Assembly: GCA_028701555.1 (NCBI GenBank)
Contig: JAQVQN010000043.1
Coordinates: 1 to 10,745, forward strand
Direction of reading: 5' to 3'
DNA length: 10,745 nucleotides
Source: Kiritimatiellia bacterium
Lineage (GTDB): Bacteria > Verrucomicrobiota > Kiritimatiellia > RFP12 > UBA1067
Shown here: positions 1 to 7,327 of the stretch, piece after piece
Layout of the letters: each line of letters starts with the position of its first letter
Numbering within the stretch: position 1 is the first letter of the stretch
Made by a program: the position numbers and the translations under genes
Notes under the pieces: model-generated
The model's database searches: none
What the model saw: only the letters and a program-made list of their open reading frames with translations
Told to the model about the DNA's origin: nothing

Positions 1-20
1 CAAAAGAAAACATCAATCTG

Positions 21-52
21 ACAGGTGCGTTTTTTTTGTTTGGCGTACCTGT
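21..52. repeat. Inverted repeat / possible hairpin upstream of the HAD gene
   Basis: Bases 21-29 (ACAGGTGCG) can pair with 44-52 (CGTACCTGT) through nine consecutive pairs, one of them G-T, leaving a 14-nt T-rich loop (30-43). The T-run lies in the loop, so it is not a normal intrinsic terminator. The repeat ends where the possible -35 element (52-57) of the next gene begins, so an operator role or simple chance are both open. The first 86 bases contain no other gene signal that I can see. Confidence 0.35.
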
Positions 53-80
53 TCACGCGGTGTGCAAATTTTGATATTTT
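52..80 (+). promoter_or_regulatory. Possible promoter giving a leaderless mRNA for the HAD gene
   Basis: A weak -35-like TTCACG (52-57) is followed after 17 nt by TATTTT (75-80), which fits the TANNNT pattern of leaderless promoters. Exactly 6 nt separate this hexamer from the ATG at 87, so transcription would be expected to begin at or very near the start codon. No SD-like purine run precedes the ATG. The hexamers are weak matches (each 4 of 6 to the sigma70 consensus), so this is an inference from position as much as from sequence. Confidence 0.4.
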
Positions 81-86
81 ACTTGC

Positions 87-692
87 ATGCGAATTTATGT
101 CGATTTTGATGATGTTTTGTGCGAGACAGCCCGCCATCTGACTGGATTGGCGCGGGATATGTTCGGGCGGCAGGTGGCTTATGAGGCAATATCAGCCTTT
201 GACCTGCGGCAAGCCTTTTCGCTGTCGGAGGCAGAGATTGACGAGTTGATGGAGCATGCCCACCGAACGGATTTTCTTGCAGGCATCATGCCTGTTCCTG
301 GCGGAGTTGAGGCAGTTGATTCGATGACGGCCAAAGGTCACGACCTTGTGGTGGTCACTGGTCGACCTGCCTCAAGCCATGCTGGTTCCAAAGCTTGGCT
401 GCGCCAACACGGGCTGGGTTGGCTCGACCTAGTGCATGTGGACAAATATGGACGCGCCGATCTTAAGACACAGGATGGTAGTCCGCGCACACTGGGGCTG
501 TGGGAGTTCGATGCGATGGATTTTGACTTAGCCATCGAAGATTCTCCGGCAGCCCTCGATATTCTGGCGAAGCGTAAGGACTGCTCGGTGATCGTCTTTG
601 ACCGGCCGTGGAACAAAGCTTACCGTCATGCCTTGAACATGCGCCGCGCGTTCTCGTGGCAGGAGATCATGGAGATGGTTGATGGGGTATAA
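87..692 (+). CDS. HAD-superfamily phosphatase, NT5C (5'(3')-deoxyribonucleotidase)-like
   Basis: A 201-residue soluble protein with haloacid dehalogenase motifs in order. Motif I is DFDDVL at residues 6-11, with D6 the likely nucleophile and D8 the acid/base. A helical cap-like segment follows at about 15-65. Motif II is VVVTGRP at 88-94, with T91 the phosphate-binding residue. Candidate motif III lysines are K120 and K127. Motif IV is the acidic IEDSP at 150-154. The late FDRPWN at 171-176 recalls the NT5C family, whose members dephosphorylate deoxynucleoside monophosphates, and the length also fits. The exact substrate is inferred and could be another small phosphate ester. The ATG at 87 must be the start, because motif I begins five residues later; it has no SD and may be leaderless. 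It is separated from the next gene by about 150 nt with a hairpin and T-run, so it is probably transcribed alone. Confidence 0.75.
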   Translation: MRIYVDFDDVLCETARHLTGLARDMFGRQVAYEAISAFDLRQAFSLSEAEIDELMEHAHRTDFLAGIMPVPGGVEAVDSMTAKGHDLVVVTGRPASSHAGSKAWLRQHGLGWLDLVHVDKYGRADLKTQDGSPRTLGLWEFDAMDFDLAIEDSPAALDILAKRKDCSVIVFDRPWNKAYRHALNMRRAFSWQEIMEMVDGV

Positions 693-710
693 TCAAGGAG
701 TTGAGTTGGC

Positions 711-740
711 GGCCATATGAATGGCCTGTAAGGTTTTTTT
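711..740 (+). terminator. Weak candidate intrinsic terminator after the HAD gene
   Basis: GGCCAT (711-716) pairs with ATGGCC (721-726) around a 4-nt loop, and seven T residues follow at 734-740. The T-run is displaced 7 nt from the stem and the stem is only 6 bp, so efficiency would be low. It lies 19 nt after the TAA of the HAD gene, the expected place. Confidence 0.35.
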
Positions 741-788
741 ATGATTGCGGTCAGGACTGATAAGAGCGAAACTGTAAGACAAAACTGA
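741..788 (+). other. Candidate mini-ORF 1 in the leader of the giant gene (15 codons)
   Basis: ATG at 741 opens a 15-codon frame (MIAVRTDKSETVRQN) ending in TGA at 786-788. An AAGG at 730-733 lies 7 nt upstream of the ATG and could serve as SD. The TGA shares its last base with the ATG of a second mini-ORF. No similarity is recognised. A frame this short can easily arise by chance, and there is no conservation evidence. It is listed because, together with mini-ORF 2 and the hairpins, it could form an attenuator-like leader. Confidence 0.15.
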
Positions 789-817
789 TGCGCCGCTTTG
801 TCTGTTGCGATGGCGCA
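777..817 (+). promoter_or_regulatory. Two mutually exclusive hairpins in the leader of the giant gene
   Basis: Hairpin A pairs AGACAAA (777-783) with TTTGTCT (797-803), 7 perfect pairs with a 13-nt loop. Hairpin B pairs TGCGCC (789-794) with GGCGCA (812-817), 6 perfect pairs with a 17-nt loop. The 5' arm of B lies in the loop of A and the 3' arm of A lies in the loop of B, so the two nested folds exclude each other, or could form a pseudoknot. Neither has a following T-run, so any effect would be on translation of the gene at 844. A repeat of this size can also occur by chance in 150 nt. Confidence 0.25.
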
Positions 818-829
818 CGGTCTTGTTAA
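788..829 (+). other. Candidate mini-ORF 2 in the leader of the giant gene (13 codons, cysteine-rich)
   Basis: ATG at 788 overlaps the TGA of mini-ORF 1 (TGATG) and opens 13 codons (MRRFVCCDGARSC) with three cysteines, ending in TAA at 827-829. That stop lies one base before the AGGAGG of the giant gene, so a terminating ribosome would sit on that SD. This geometry would permit translational coupling. Short chance frames are common and there is no comparative support. Confidence 0.15.
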
Positions 830-830
830 C

Positions 831-836
831 AGGAGG
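831..836 (+). promoter_or_regulatory. Strong ribosome binding site that fixes the start of the giant gene
   Basis: AGGAGG at 831-836 lies 7 nt before the ATG at 844. This is the best SD in the window. It selects 844 over the in-frame upstream TTG at 805, because translation from 805 would run through the SD and place a charged segment before the signal peptide. Confidence 0.85.
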
Positions 837-843
837 ATTCAAG

Positions 844-3800
844 ATGCGCCTACTGACATTTGTTGCGCTCACATTTTTTTTAGCGAACTGCTGCGAAGGA
901 CGCGAGATCGGCTATATTGAAAAGTTCAGCTTGGCTGATGACAGGGCGGCGGTGCTGGCTGATCTGGTGCCGGGCACCGATGATTACCACTATTTTCACG
1001 CTCTGCACGCGCAGAATACAGGGGACCACGCGCTTTTCGAGCAGCGTATGGACCAGTGGATACACGAGCGCAAAGGAAATTTTAGTGTTCGTGCTAAGGA
1101 GCTGCTGAACCGTCAGGCACTGCTCGAGTATGCGCGTGAGCCGCAAAAGAGTCTGAGCTACCTGCGGCAGGAACTCGGCATGCACTTCAACCATGCCCGT
1201 AAAACCGGCGAGCGCGTTAGCCGCGCTCCGTCGGTATTTGACAATGCCGTTGTCGCCACAGACAGGCTTTTGAAAGAGGTGCTGACGGAAGATGCCCGCA
1301 GTCTGGATCGCTTGGAGGATGCTGGGTTGTCTCTGGCGGCGGGAGCTAAAATCAATGCCGAGCAGCGGCGCAACCTGCTGTCGCGGCTGCGCCGTCCTGA
1401 CTTCCCTGCTGTGGTGGAGATGATAGTCCAGGACCTTAACGCCAAGGACAGCCGAGGTTTCGGCTCGCTTGCGGTGCACAAACTGCTGACACTGGAGCAA
1501 ATGGAGGAGCTGTTGCGGCTCAGACCCGGTCTTCGCGACGAAGCGGTTTTTGTCTCAACGTATCTGGCCAAACTCGCTCCGGAAAACGAGGCGGATCTCG
1601 ATACGGAAACTGCGGTCCGCGAGGCGTACCTAGAGCGTTTGTGGGGCTTTGTCTCTACACTTGCCCCAGCCCATAATTCGTTGAAGGCGCATGTGTTGTA
1701 CAACCGTCTGCGGCATGACCTGCGCAAAGGAGTGATTGACCGCGCGCGCTTCATGGATTATGTGAAACTGCCGCGTAACGTGCACTACTTGCGAAAGGAA
1801 TACCGCGAACGTGTGCCGCACAGCAACCAGTTCGCGCAACTGAACCAAGACTTTAAACTGATTGCCCTTAATCCTGTACCCGCCGAAGAACCATTGGTGT
1901 GCCGTTACCTGCTTGAGTTGTTCAAGGATGATATTGATTTTGCCGCTTTCGCGCCCTACATGCGCGATGATTTTCTCAAGCCAATCTTCGCAGAAGCCAA
2001 GATAGTCAACGGCATCGGCTCGCTGCGGCAGTGGGCTGAATGGCTTTCGCCCGAGGCGTACAAAAGTTTGAAAGAGCGGGTTGACATCGACTTCGCAGAG
2101 GATAACCGCGATGTTTTCGGGAGCGATGCGGCGGTTGCTTTGAAGGCTCATGTCAAAAACGTGCCGTCGATGCTGATCAAGATATACGAGATCAACACTT
2201 TCAATTACTATTGCGAGACCGGTAAGCCGCTGAATCTAGCGATCAATCTGGACGGACTGGTGGCCTCGGTGACAAGGCGCGCGGATTTCGACGAGCCTTC
2301 AGAGCGCCGTGTGGAACGCCTGTTTGAACTGCCGGAAATCAAGAAGCAGGGCGCGTATGTAGTGGAACTGATAGGTAAAGGCAAAAGCAGTCGTGCGTTA
2401 GTGCTGAAAGGCCGGCTTGACGTGTTGCAGGAGGTGACCGCAGCCGGCCATGTCTTCACGGTGCTGGACGAGCGCGGCCAGGCGGTCACGGGGTTTGACG
2501 CTTGGCTGGGCGGCCGGCTTTTCGTTTCCGATGAAAAAGGCCGTGTAATTGTACCGTTCAGCACTGCGCCAGGCGACGAGCGAATTATAGTGCGTAAAGA
2601 CGGTTTTGCCACGCTGGTGCGCTTTCAACATCTGGCGGAAAACTATGTGCTGAAGGCAGGCGCGTACATTGACCGCGAAGCGTTGATACGACGTGAGAAG
2701 GCATTGATCGCTATCCGTCCTGTCCTGACGCTCAACGGGCGTCCTGTCAGCCTGAAACTGTTGGAAAACCCTCGTCTGGTGGTGCGCTCGGTGGATTTGC
2801 GGGGAATAGAGACGGTGCAAGAGTATACTGGCATGCAATTTAGCGAGGATGCCGAGACAATTAAGGAAATCATGGTGCCTGAAGGCGTTGCAGCAATCGA
2901 GGTCATGTTAAAGGCCACGGTGCAGAATCTCAGTTTAAACCGCAAGCAGGATTTATCGGACACGGGTGTGTTCACGCTTAACGGCATAGAGCGCACAAAT
3001 GCCGTGTGCGACCTGCATGCAGGTAAAACCGCAGGCGGTTATTTTATTGAATCGCGCGGAAAGAACGGCGAGCCGTTGGCAGGCGAACCTTTGTGGTGTA
3101 CCTTTAAGCATAGACTGTTCCGCAACGAGGTACACATCGAACTGAAGACAGATAAGCGGGGTCGTGTCGGACTCGGGGCACTGCATGATATTGAACGATT
3201 TCGGGCGCGAGCCCCCTCGGGCATAGAACAGTCATGGAACTGCATGCGCGAATTCTGCGATTATCCGTCGAGTCTGCACGGTAAGACCGGCGAGATATTG
3301 CGTGTTCCGGTCAGCCGCGATGTAGAAGCGGATGTTGCGGGCTTGGTATCCCTACTTGAGACGCGGCAAGGTGAATTCGTCAAGGACTGGAAAAGAGCTG
3401 TGTCGGTGAAAGACGGCTTTCTTGAGTTGTACGGTCTGCCAGAAGGCGACTATTCTTTGCTTTTGAATTCAGAAGGCGCGGAGATGACGGTGCGTGTCAC
3501 GCAAGGCGAAGAAATCAGCGGCAGGGTAGTGTCGGAACGCCGTATACTGGAACTGCCGCGGCTTGCGCCTTTAAACATAACGTCTTTCGCCGTGGGCAAG
3601 GACAAAGTGACCGTGAGACTGGCTAACGCCACGCCGTTAACCCGTGTGCATGTTTTCGCCACCCGCTATCTGCCCGCCTATGACCTGCGGCAGCATCTGG
3701 GATTTACTGGGTTGCCTGTTCTGTCGCAGCAGGTGCGGCGTCCTGCCAGAACATTTTACGAGTCTGGTCGCGACATAGGCGATGAGTACCGCTACATTTT

Positions 3801-6800
3801 GGACCGGCAGCAAGCCGCAAAGTTTGCGGGCAACATGCTGGAGCGACCGGGGCTGTTGCTCAATCCCTGGACGCTGCGGACGACCGAGGCCGAGGCGGAG
3901 CGCCTCGTTGCTGGCGGGGCTTACGCTGGCCGGAGCGCGGAGGTTGCCCAAGCGGTTTTGGCCGAAAACGCCGCGCCGAGGGTTGCAGATTTGTCGCTAG
4001 GCGGGTATGCGGCGTTGGACTTTCTGCGGCAGCCCGGGGTAACGGTGCTGAACCTCAAGCCGGACCGTAATGGCAAGATCGAGATACCGCTTGCCGATCT
4101 GGAAGGTAAGCCGTGCCTGCGCGTGTTGGCCGCTGATCCGGCCAGCTCGGTGATGCGCTGTCTGGCCTTGGAGGACACGCCGACCGAGACGCGCGACCTG
4201 CGGCTGGCAAACGGGCTCGATCCGCAAAAAACCTACGCTGAGCAGAAAATTGTGACGGCCTTGCAGAGGGAGGCGGAGGTGGCTGTCGAAGACGTGACGA
4301 CTTCCAAGTTCGAGATTTATGACACAGTGGCCAAGCTGTACCGATTGATGTCAACCCTGAACAAGGACGCCACTTTCGGCGAGTTCGCGTTCATAGCCGA
4401 TTGGCCGGGGTTGCCGGAGTCCGAGCGGAGACGCCTGTTCTCAAAATACGCGTGCCATGAGCTATCATTTTTTCTTTATTTTAAAGACCCCGCCTTTTTC
4501 GAAAAGGTGATAGCGCCTTATCTGAATAACAAGAAAGACAAAACCTTTCTGGATCATTGGCTGCTGGGCGACGATCTCAGAGGCTATCTTGAACCTTGGC
4601 GTTTTGGGCGTTTGAACGCAGCCGAACGCGTACTGCTTGGTAAACGGATACGCGAGCGGGAGGAGTCGCTGCAGCGCGACACTCGTGAACGGGTGGAGAT
4701 GATCGCGCCTGATATGGAAGCTTACAACCGCAGTTTCGACACAGCGGTGCAGGTCAGCGCAATGGATGCGGCAGACAGCAGCGTTGTGGCGGATGAGATA
4801 TCCATGATCCGCGAGAAGAAGGAAACCGAGGGAGTGCGCGGTTTGGCCCGACTCAGCGAAGCCAAACCATCATCCGCCGCGCCAGCGGAGATGGCGTTAG
4901 ATGAGCTTGAGGCTGTTCAAATGGTTAAATCGCCCATGATCGCTCGTTCCCTCTCTAAACAACGGACGGACACGAAAGGCAAGGCCGTTGCCAAGCAAGA
5001 AATGCACAGGCTGGAACCATTCGAACCCAAGGATTCCGTGGATGCTGACGCACCGGGGCAGGTGTTCTTTATGGATGACATGCTGGCAGAGCGCGAGTCG
5101 GTGCGTCGGTTCTACCAAAAACTGGAGAAGACACAGGAGTTGGCCGAAAACAACTATTACCATCGCAGGATCGAAGAGCATCTTGCAGAACTGGTACAGG
5201 TCAATGCCTTCTGGCGTGACTTTGCGGAGCACGATGGCAAGACGCCTTTTGTTTCGGAGGCTTTTACAGAGGCCGTATCCAATTTCACGGAGATGATGAT
5301 GGCGCTGGCGGTGTTGAACGTGCCCTTCGAGCCCGCGCAACACACGCAAAAGACTGCGGGTAGAGGCTACACTTTGAAGGCGGCATCTCCCCTGATCTTT
5401 TTCCATCGCGAAATACGCTCTGCTGAACGTGACGAATCGGCAGGCAAAGTCTTGGTGGCGCAGCATTTCTTCCGGGCTGATGACCGCGAACGGTTTGATA
5501 ACAACGAGCGCTCTGACAAAATGGTGACCGAAGAATTTCTGCCGCAGGTTGTGTACGGTGCGCAGGTGGTGCTGACAAATCCGACCGGCAACCGTCAGAA
5601 TCTCGATGTCCTGCTGCAGATACCGTGGGGGGCGGTGCCGGTCAACAGCGGCTTTTATACACGTGGGAACTACGTTGTGCTGGAACCATACAGCACTCAA
5701 AAGCAGGAGTATTACTTCTACTTTCCGGCCGCTGGTGTTTTTCCGCATTATCCGGTGACGCTTTCTTCCGGCGGCAAGGTAGTGGGCAGCGCCGCGCCTT
5801 TCAGCTTCAACGTTGTAGCCAAACTTAACAGTACTGACAAAACCTCCTGGGCGTGGGTTTCGCAGAACGGCAGCGATGACGATGTGATGGATTTTTTGAG
5901 TGCAGCCAACCTGCATCGTATCGACCTGACAGAGATTGCCTGGCGCATGAACAGGCCGGACAAAATATTCTTCGAGCGCGCGCTGGCGTTGCTGGAAGAA
6001 CGTCATTTTTACCATGACACGCTCTGGTCCTACGGTTTTATGCACAATGATCCGCTAACGATCAGGGAATATCTGCGGCACTCGCCGTTCTCAAGCCGCT
6101 GCGGTTTATGGCTAGAATCGCCGCTACTGCGGCTGGAGCCGATAGAGCGCTTCGACTACCAGCATCTGGAATACGCTCCGCTGGTCAATCTGCGGGCGCA
6201 TCAGGTCGGCGATAAACGCACGATACTCAACGAGTCTCTGCTCGGGCAGTATCAGCGTTTCATGAAGATTCTCAGCTATAAGCCGCGTCCGGATGATGAC
6301 GATATCTTGGCTGTGGCCTACTACTTAGCGTTGCAAGACCGGGTTGAAGAGGCATTGCGCTGGTACGGGAAGGTTGACCGTACCGCTGTTAACACGCAAT
6401 TGCAGTGTGACTATTTGGAGGCATATCTGGCTTTTTACACCGGTGATATTGAGAAAGCCGAGAGGCTGGCTGTTAAACATACCGCGCACGGAGTGCGGCG
6501 GTGGCGCGAGCGTTTCGCGCAAGTGCTGGTGCAGTTAGAAGAGGTCAAGGGGCGCAACGCGCCGGCTGCCATAAACAGCGAGAACCGCGAACAGGCGCAG
6601 GATGTGTTTGCATCTACAGAGCCAATGCTGGAAATGCAGGTCGAGGCAGGCCGGATCAGGCTGGACGCGCGCAATGTCAAAGAATGCGCGATTAACTTAT
6701 ATCCGATGGACATTGAGCTGCTCTTCTCACGCAACCCCTTCATGCAAGAAGGCGCGGCGCAGTTCTCATACATACGCCCTGTGTTCAGCGAGACTGTCAC

Positions 6801-7194
6801 GATACCCGAAGGGGAGAGAGTCGTCAGCGTTGAGCTGCCGCCGGAATTCAAGGCTAAAAACGTGATGGTCGAGGCGCTGGCAGGAGGCGTTCGTAAGACC
6901 CAGGCATACTATGCCAACACACTCAAAGTGCAGATTGTCGAAAACTACGGGCAACTAATTGTGACAGACTCCGAGAGCGGCAAGGCCGTTCCCAGGGCAT
7001 ACGTCAAGGTCTACGCCAAGACAGCCGACGGCCGGGTAAAGTTCTTCAAAGACGGTTATACTGACCTGCGCGGACGTTTCGACTACGCCTCGATCAATGC
7101 CGGCGACATGGACGCGGCATTGCGGCTGGCTGTGCTGGTGCTTAGCGAAGAGTTCGGCGCGGTGGTGCGCGAGACGGTTCTGCCCAAACGGTGA
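844..7194 (+). CDS. Giant exported protein of unknown function with macroglobulin-like beta-sandwich segments
   Basis: A 2116-residue protein. The ATG at 844 follows AGGAGG and starts a short hydrophobic leader (residues 2-15) ending in LANCC. This is a borderline lipobox (C16, with E18 at +3) or else a signal peptidase I type leader, so export to the envelope is likely. Residues about 30-440 look mainly helical. A beta-rich stretch at about 440-660 includes LIKIYEINTFNYY, VELIGKGKSSRALVLKG near 507 and GRVIVPFSTAPGD near 559, which reads like macroglobulin (MG) or carboxypeptidase-regulatory folds. Further such segments run to about 1100, with the striking GNMLERPGLLLNPW near 1000. A charged, low-order linker spans about 1300-1405. 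The second half carries YYHRRIEEH, NAFWRDFAEH, TNPTGNRQ and LLQIPWGAVPVNSGFY (about 1435-1600), then a TPR-like helical stretch near 1817-1885. It ends in a beta-sandwich (GQLIVTDSESGKAVPRAYVK, about 2036-2103). I see no GCGEQ-type thioester, so it is not a classical trapping alpha-2-macroglobulin. No catalytic motif is recognised. I recall similar very large proteins in some bacteria and protists but cannot verify this. No clear terminator follows. Confidence 0.85.
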   Translation: MRLLTFVALTFFLANCCEGREIGYIEKFSLADDRAAVLADLVPGTDDYHYFHALHAQNTGDHALFEQRMDQWIHERKGNFSVRAKELLNRQALLEYAREPQKSLSYLRQELGMHFNHARKTGERVSRAPSVFDNAVVATDRLLKEVLTEDARSLDRLEDAGLSLAAGAKINAEQRRNLLSRLRRPDFPAVVEMIVQDLNAKDSRGFGSLAVHKLLTLEQMEELLRLRPGLRDEAVFVSTYLAKLAPENEADLDTETAVREAYLERLWGFVSTLAPAHNSLKAHVLYNRLRHDLRKGVIDRARFMDYVKLPRNVHYLRKEYRERVPHSNQFAQLNQDFKLIALNPVPAEEPLVCRYLLELFKDDIDFAAFAPYMRDDFLKPIFAEAKIVNGIGSLRQWAEWLSPEAYKSLKERVDIDFAEDNRDVFGSDAAVALKAHVKNVPSMLIKIYEINTFNYYCETGKPLNLAINLDGLVASVTRRADFDEPSERRVERLFELPEIKKQGAYVVELIGKGKSSRALVLKGRLDVLQEVTAAGHVFTVLDERGQAVTGFDAWLGGRLFVSDEKGRVIVPFSTAPGDERIIVRKDGFATLVRFQHLAENYVLKAGAYIDREALIRREKALIAIRPVLTLNGRPVSLKLLENPRLVVRSVDLRGIETVQEYTGMQFSEDAETIKEIMVPEGVAAIEVMLKATVQNLSLNRKQDLSDTGVFTLNGIERTNAVCDLHAGKTAGGYFIESRGKNGEPLAGEPLWCTFKHRLFRNEVHIELKTDKRGRVGLGALHDIERFRARAPSGIEQSWNCMREFCDYPSSLHGKTGEILRVPVSRDVEADVAGLVSLLETRQGEFVKDWKRAVSVKDGFLELYGLPEGDYSLLLNSEGAEMTVRVTQGEEISGRVVSERRILELPRLAPLNITSFAVGKDKVTVRLANATPLTRVHVFATRYLPAYDLRQHLGFTGLPVLSQQVRRPARTFYESGRDIGDEYRYILDRQQAAKFAGNMLERPGLLLNPWTLRTTEAEAERLVAGGAYAGRSAEVAQAVLAENAAPRVADLSLGGYAALDFLRQPGVTVLNLKPDRNGKIEIPLADLEGKPCLRVLAADPASSVMRCLALEDTPTETRDLRLANGLDPQKTYAEQKIVTALQREAEVAVEDVTTSKFEIYDTVAKLYRLMSTLNKDATFGEFAFIADWPGLPESERRRLFSKYACHELSFFLYFKDPAFFEKVIAPYLNNKKDKTFLDHWLLGDDLRGYLEPWRFGRLNAAERVLLGKRIREREESLQRDTRERVEMIAPDMEAYNRSFDTAVQVSAMDAADSSVVADEISMIREKKETEGVRGLARLSEAKPSSAAPAEMALDELEAVQMVKSPMIARSLSKQRTDTKGKAVAKQEMHRLEPFEPKDSVDADAPGQVFFMDDMLAERESVRRFYQKLEKTQELAENNYYHRRIEEHLAELVQVNAFWRDFAEHDGKTPFVSEAFTEAVSNFTEMMMALAVLNVPFEPAQHTQKTAGRGYTLKAASPLIFFHREIRSAERDESAGKVLVAQHFFRADDRERFDNNERSDKMVTEEFLPQVVYGAQVVLTNPTGNRQNLDVLLQIPWGAVPVNSGFYTRGNYVVLEPYSTQKQEYYFYFPAAGVFPHYPVTLSSGGKVVGSAAPFSFNVVAKLNSTDKTSWAWVSQNGSDDDVMDFLSAANLHRIDLTEIAWRMNRPDKIFFERALALLEERHFYHDTLWSYGFMHNDPLTIREYLRHSPFSSRCGLWLESPLLRLEPIERFDYQHLEYAPLVNLRAHQVGDKRTILNESLLGQYQRFMKILSYKPRPDDDDILAVAYYLALQDRVEEALRWYGKVDRTAVNTQLQCDYLEAYLAFYTGDIEKAERLAVKHTAHGVRRWRERFAQVLVQLEEVKGRNAPAAINSENREQAQDVFASTEPMLEMQVEAGRIRLDARNVKECAINLYPMDIELLFSRNPFMQEGAAQFSYIRPVFSETVTIPEGERVVSVELPPEFKAKNVMVEALAGGVRKTQAYYANTLKVQIVENYGQLIVTDSESGKAVPRAYVKVYAKTADGRVKFFKDGYTDLRGRFDYASINAGDMDAALRLAVLVLSEEFGAVVRETVLPKR

Positions 7195-7271
7195 GAGATG
7201 GGAAGAAAAGGTTAGTTCGGATGCAGGCTAGTCCGCAACCCATTTGTGGAAATACTGATAGACAGAGATAC

Positions 7272-7298
7272 TTGAGAAGTACGCCGCAATCCGATAAT
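7272..7298 (+). promoter_or_regulatory. Possible sigma70-like promoter for the three-gene cluster
   Basis: TTGAGA (7272-7277) and GATAAT (7293-7298) each match five of six consensus positions, but the spacer is only 15 nt, shorter than the optimum. Transcription would start near 7305, giving a leader of roughly 20 nt to the ATG at 7328. This would initiate the 7328-10087 cluster independently of the giant gene. Confidence 0.35.
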
Positions 7299-7321
7299 GT
7301 AGGGTTTCTTTACCCACAGGA
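7298..7321 (+). promoter_or_regulatory. Hairpin abutting the SD of the DUF7309/DUF6930-like gene
   Basis: TGT (7298-7300) and GGGT (7302-7305) pair with ACCC (7312-7315) and ACA (7316-7318), with one bulged A at 7301 and a 6-nt loop. The outermost paired base is the first A of the AGGA SD (7318-7321), which lies 6 nt before the ATG at 7328. The fold could affect ribosome access on read-through transcripts from the giant gene. On a transcript starting near 7305 it could not form, so this reading competes with the promoter call. Confidence 0.25.
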
Positions 7322-7327
7322 ATTTTT

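Noticed and set aside
805..843. In-frame upstream TTG start adding 13 residues to the giant protein
   Set aside because: There is no SD before 805, and AGGAGG at 831-836 is ideally placed for the ATG at 844, which also begins directly with the hydrophobic export signal.
4897..6045. A 382-codon open frame on the minus strand inside the giant gene
   Set aside because: It lies entirely antisense to motif-rich coding sequence of the giant protein. Its translation is rich in R, H, Q and V without domain structure, and it has no convincing SD. Long antisense frames are common opposite GC-biased genes.
844..7194. Classical alpha-2-macroglobulin (protease-trapping) assignment for the giant protein
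   Set aside because: No GCGEQ-like thioester motif is found. The only nearby-looking segment, RCGLWLESP around 6100, lacks the pattern. The name would overstate the evidence.
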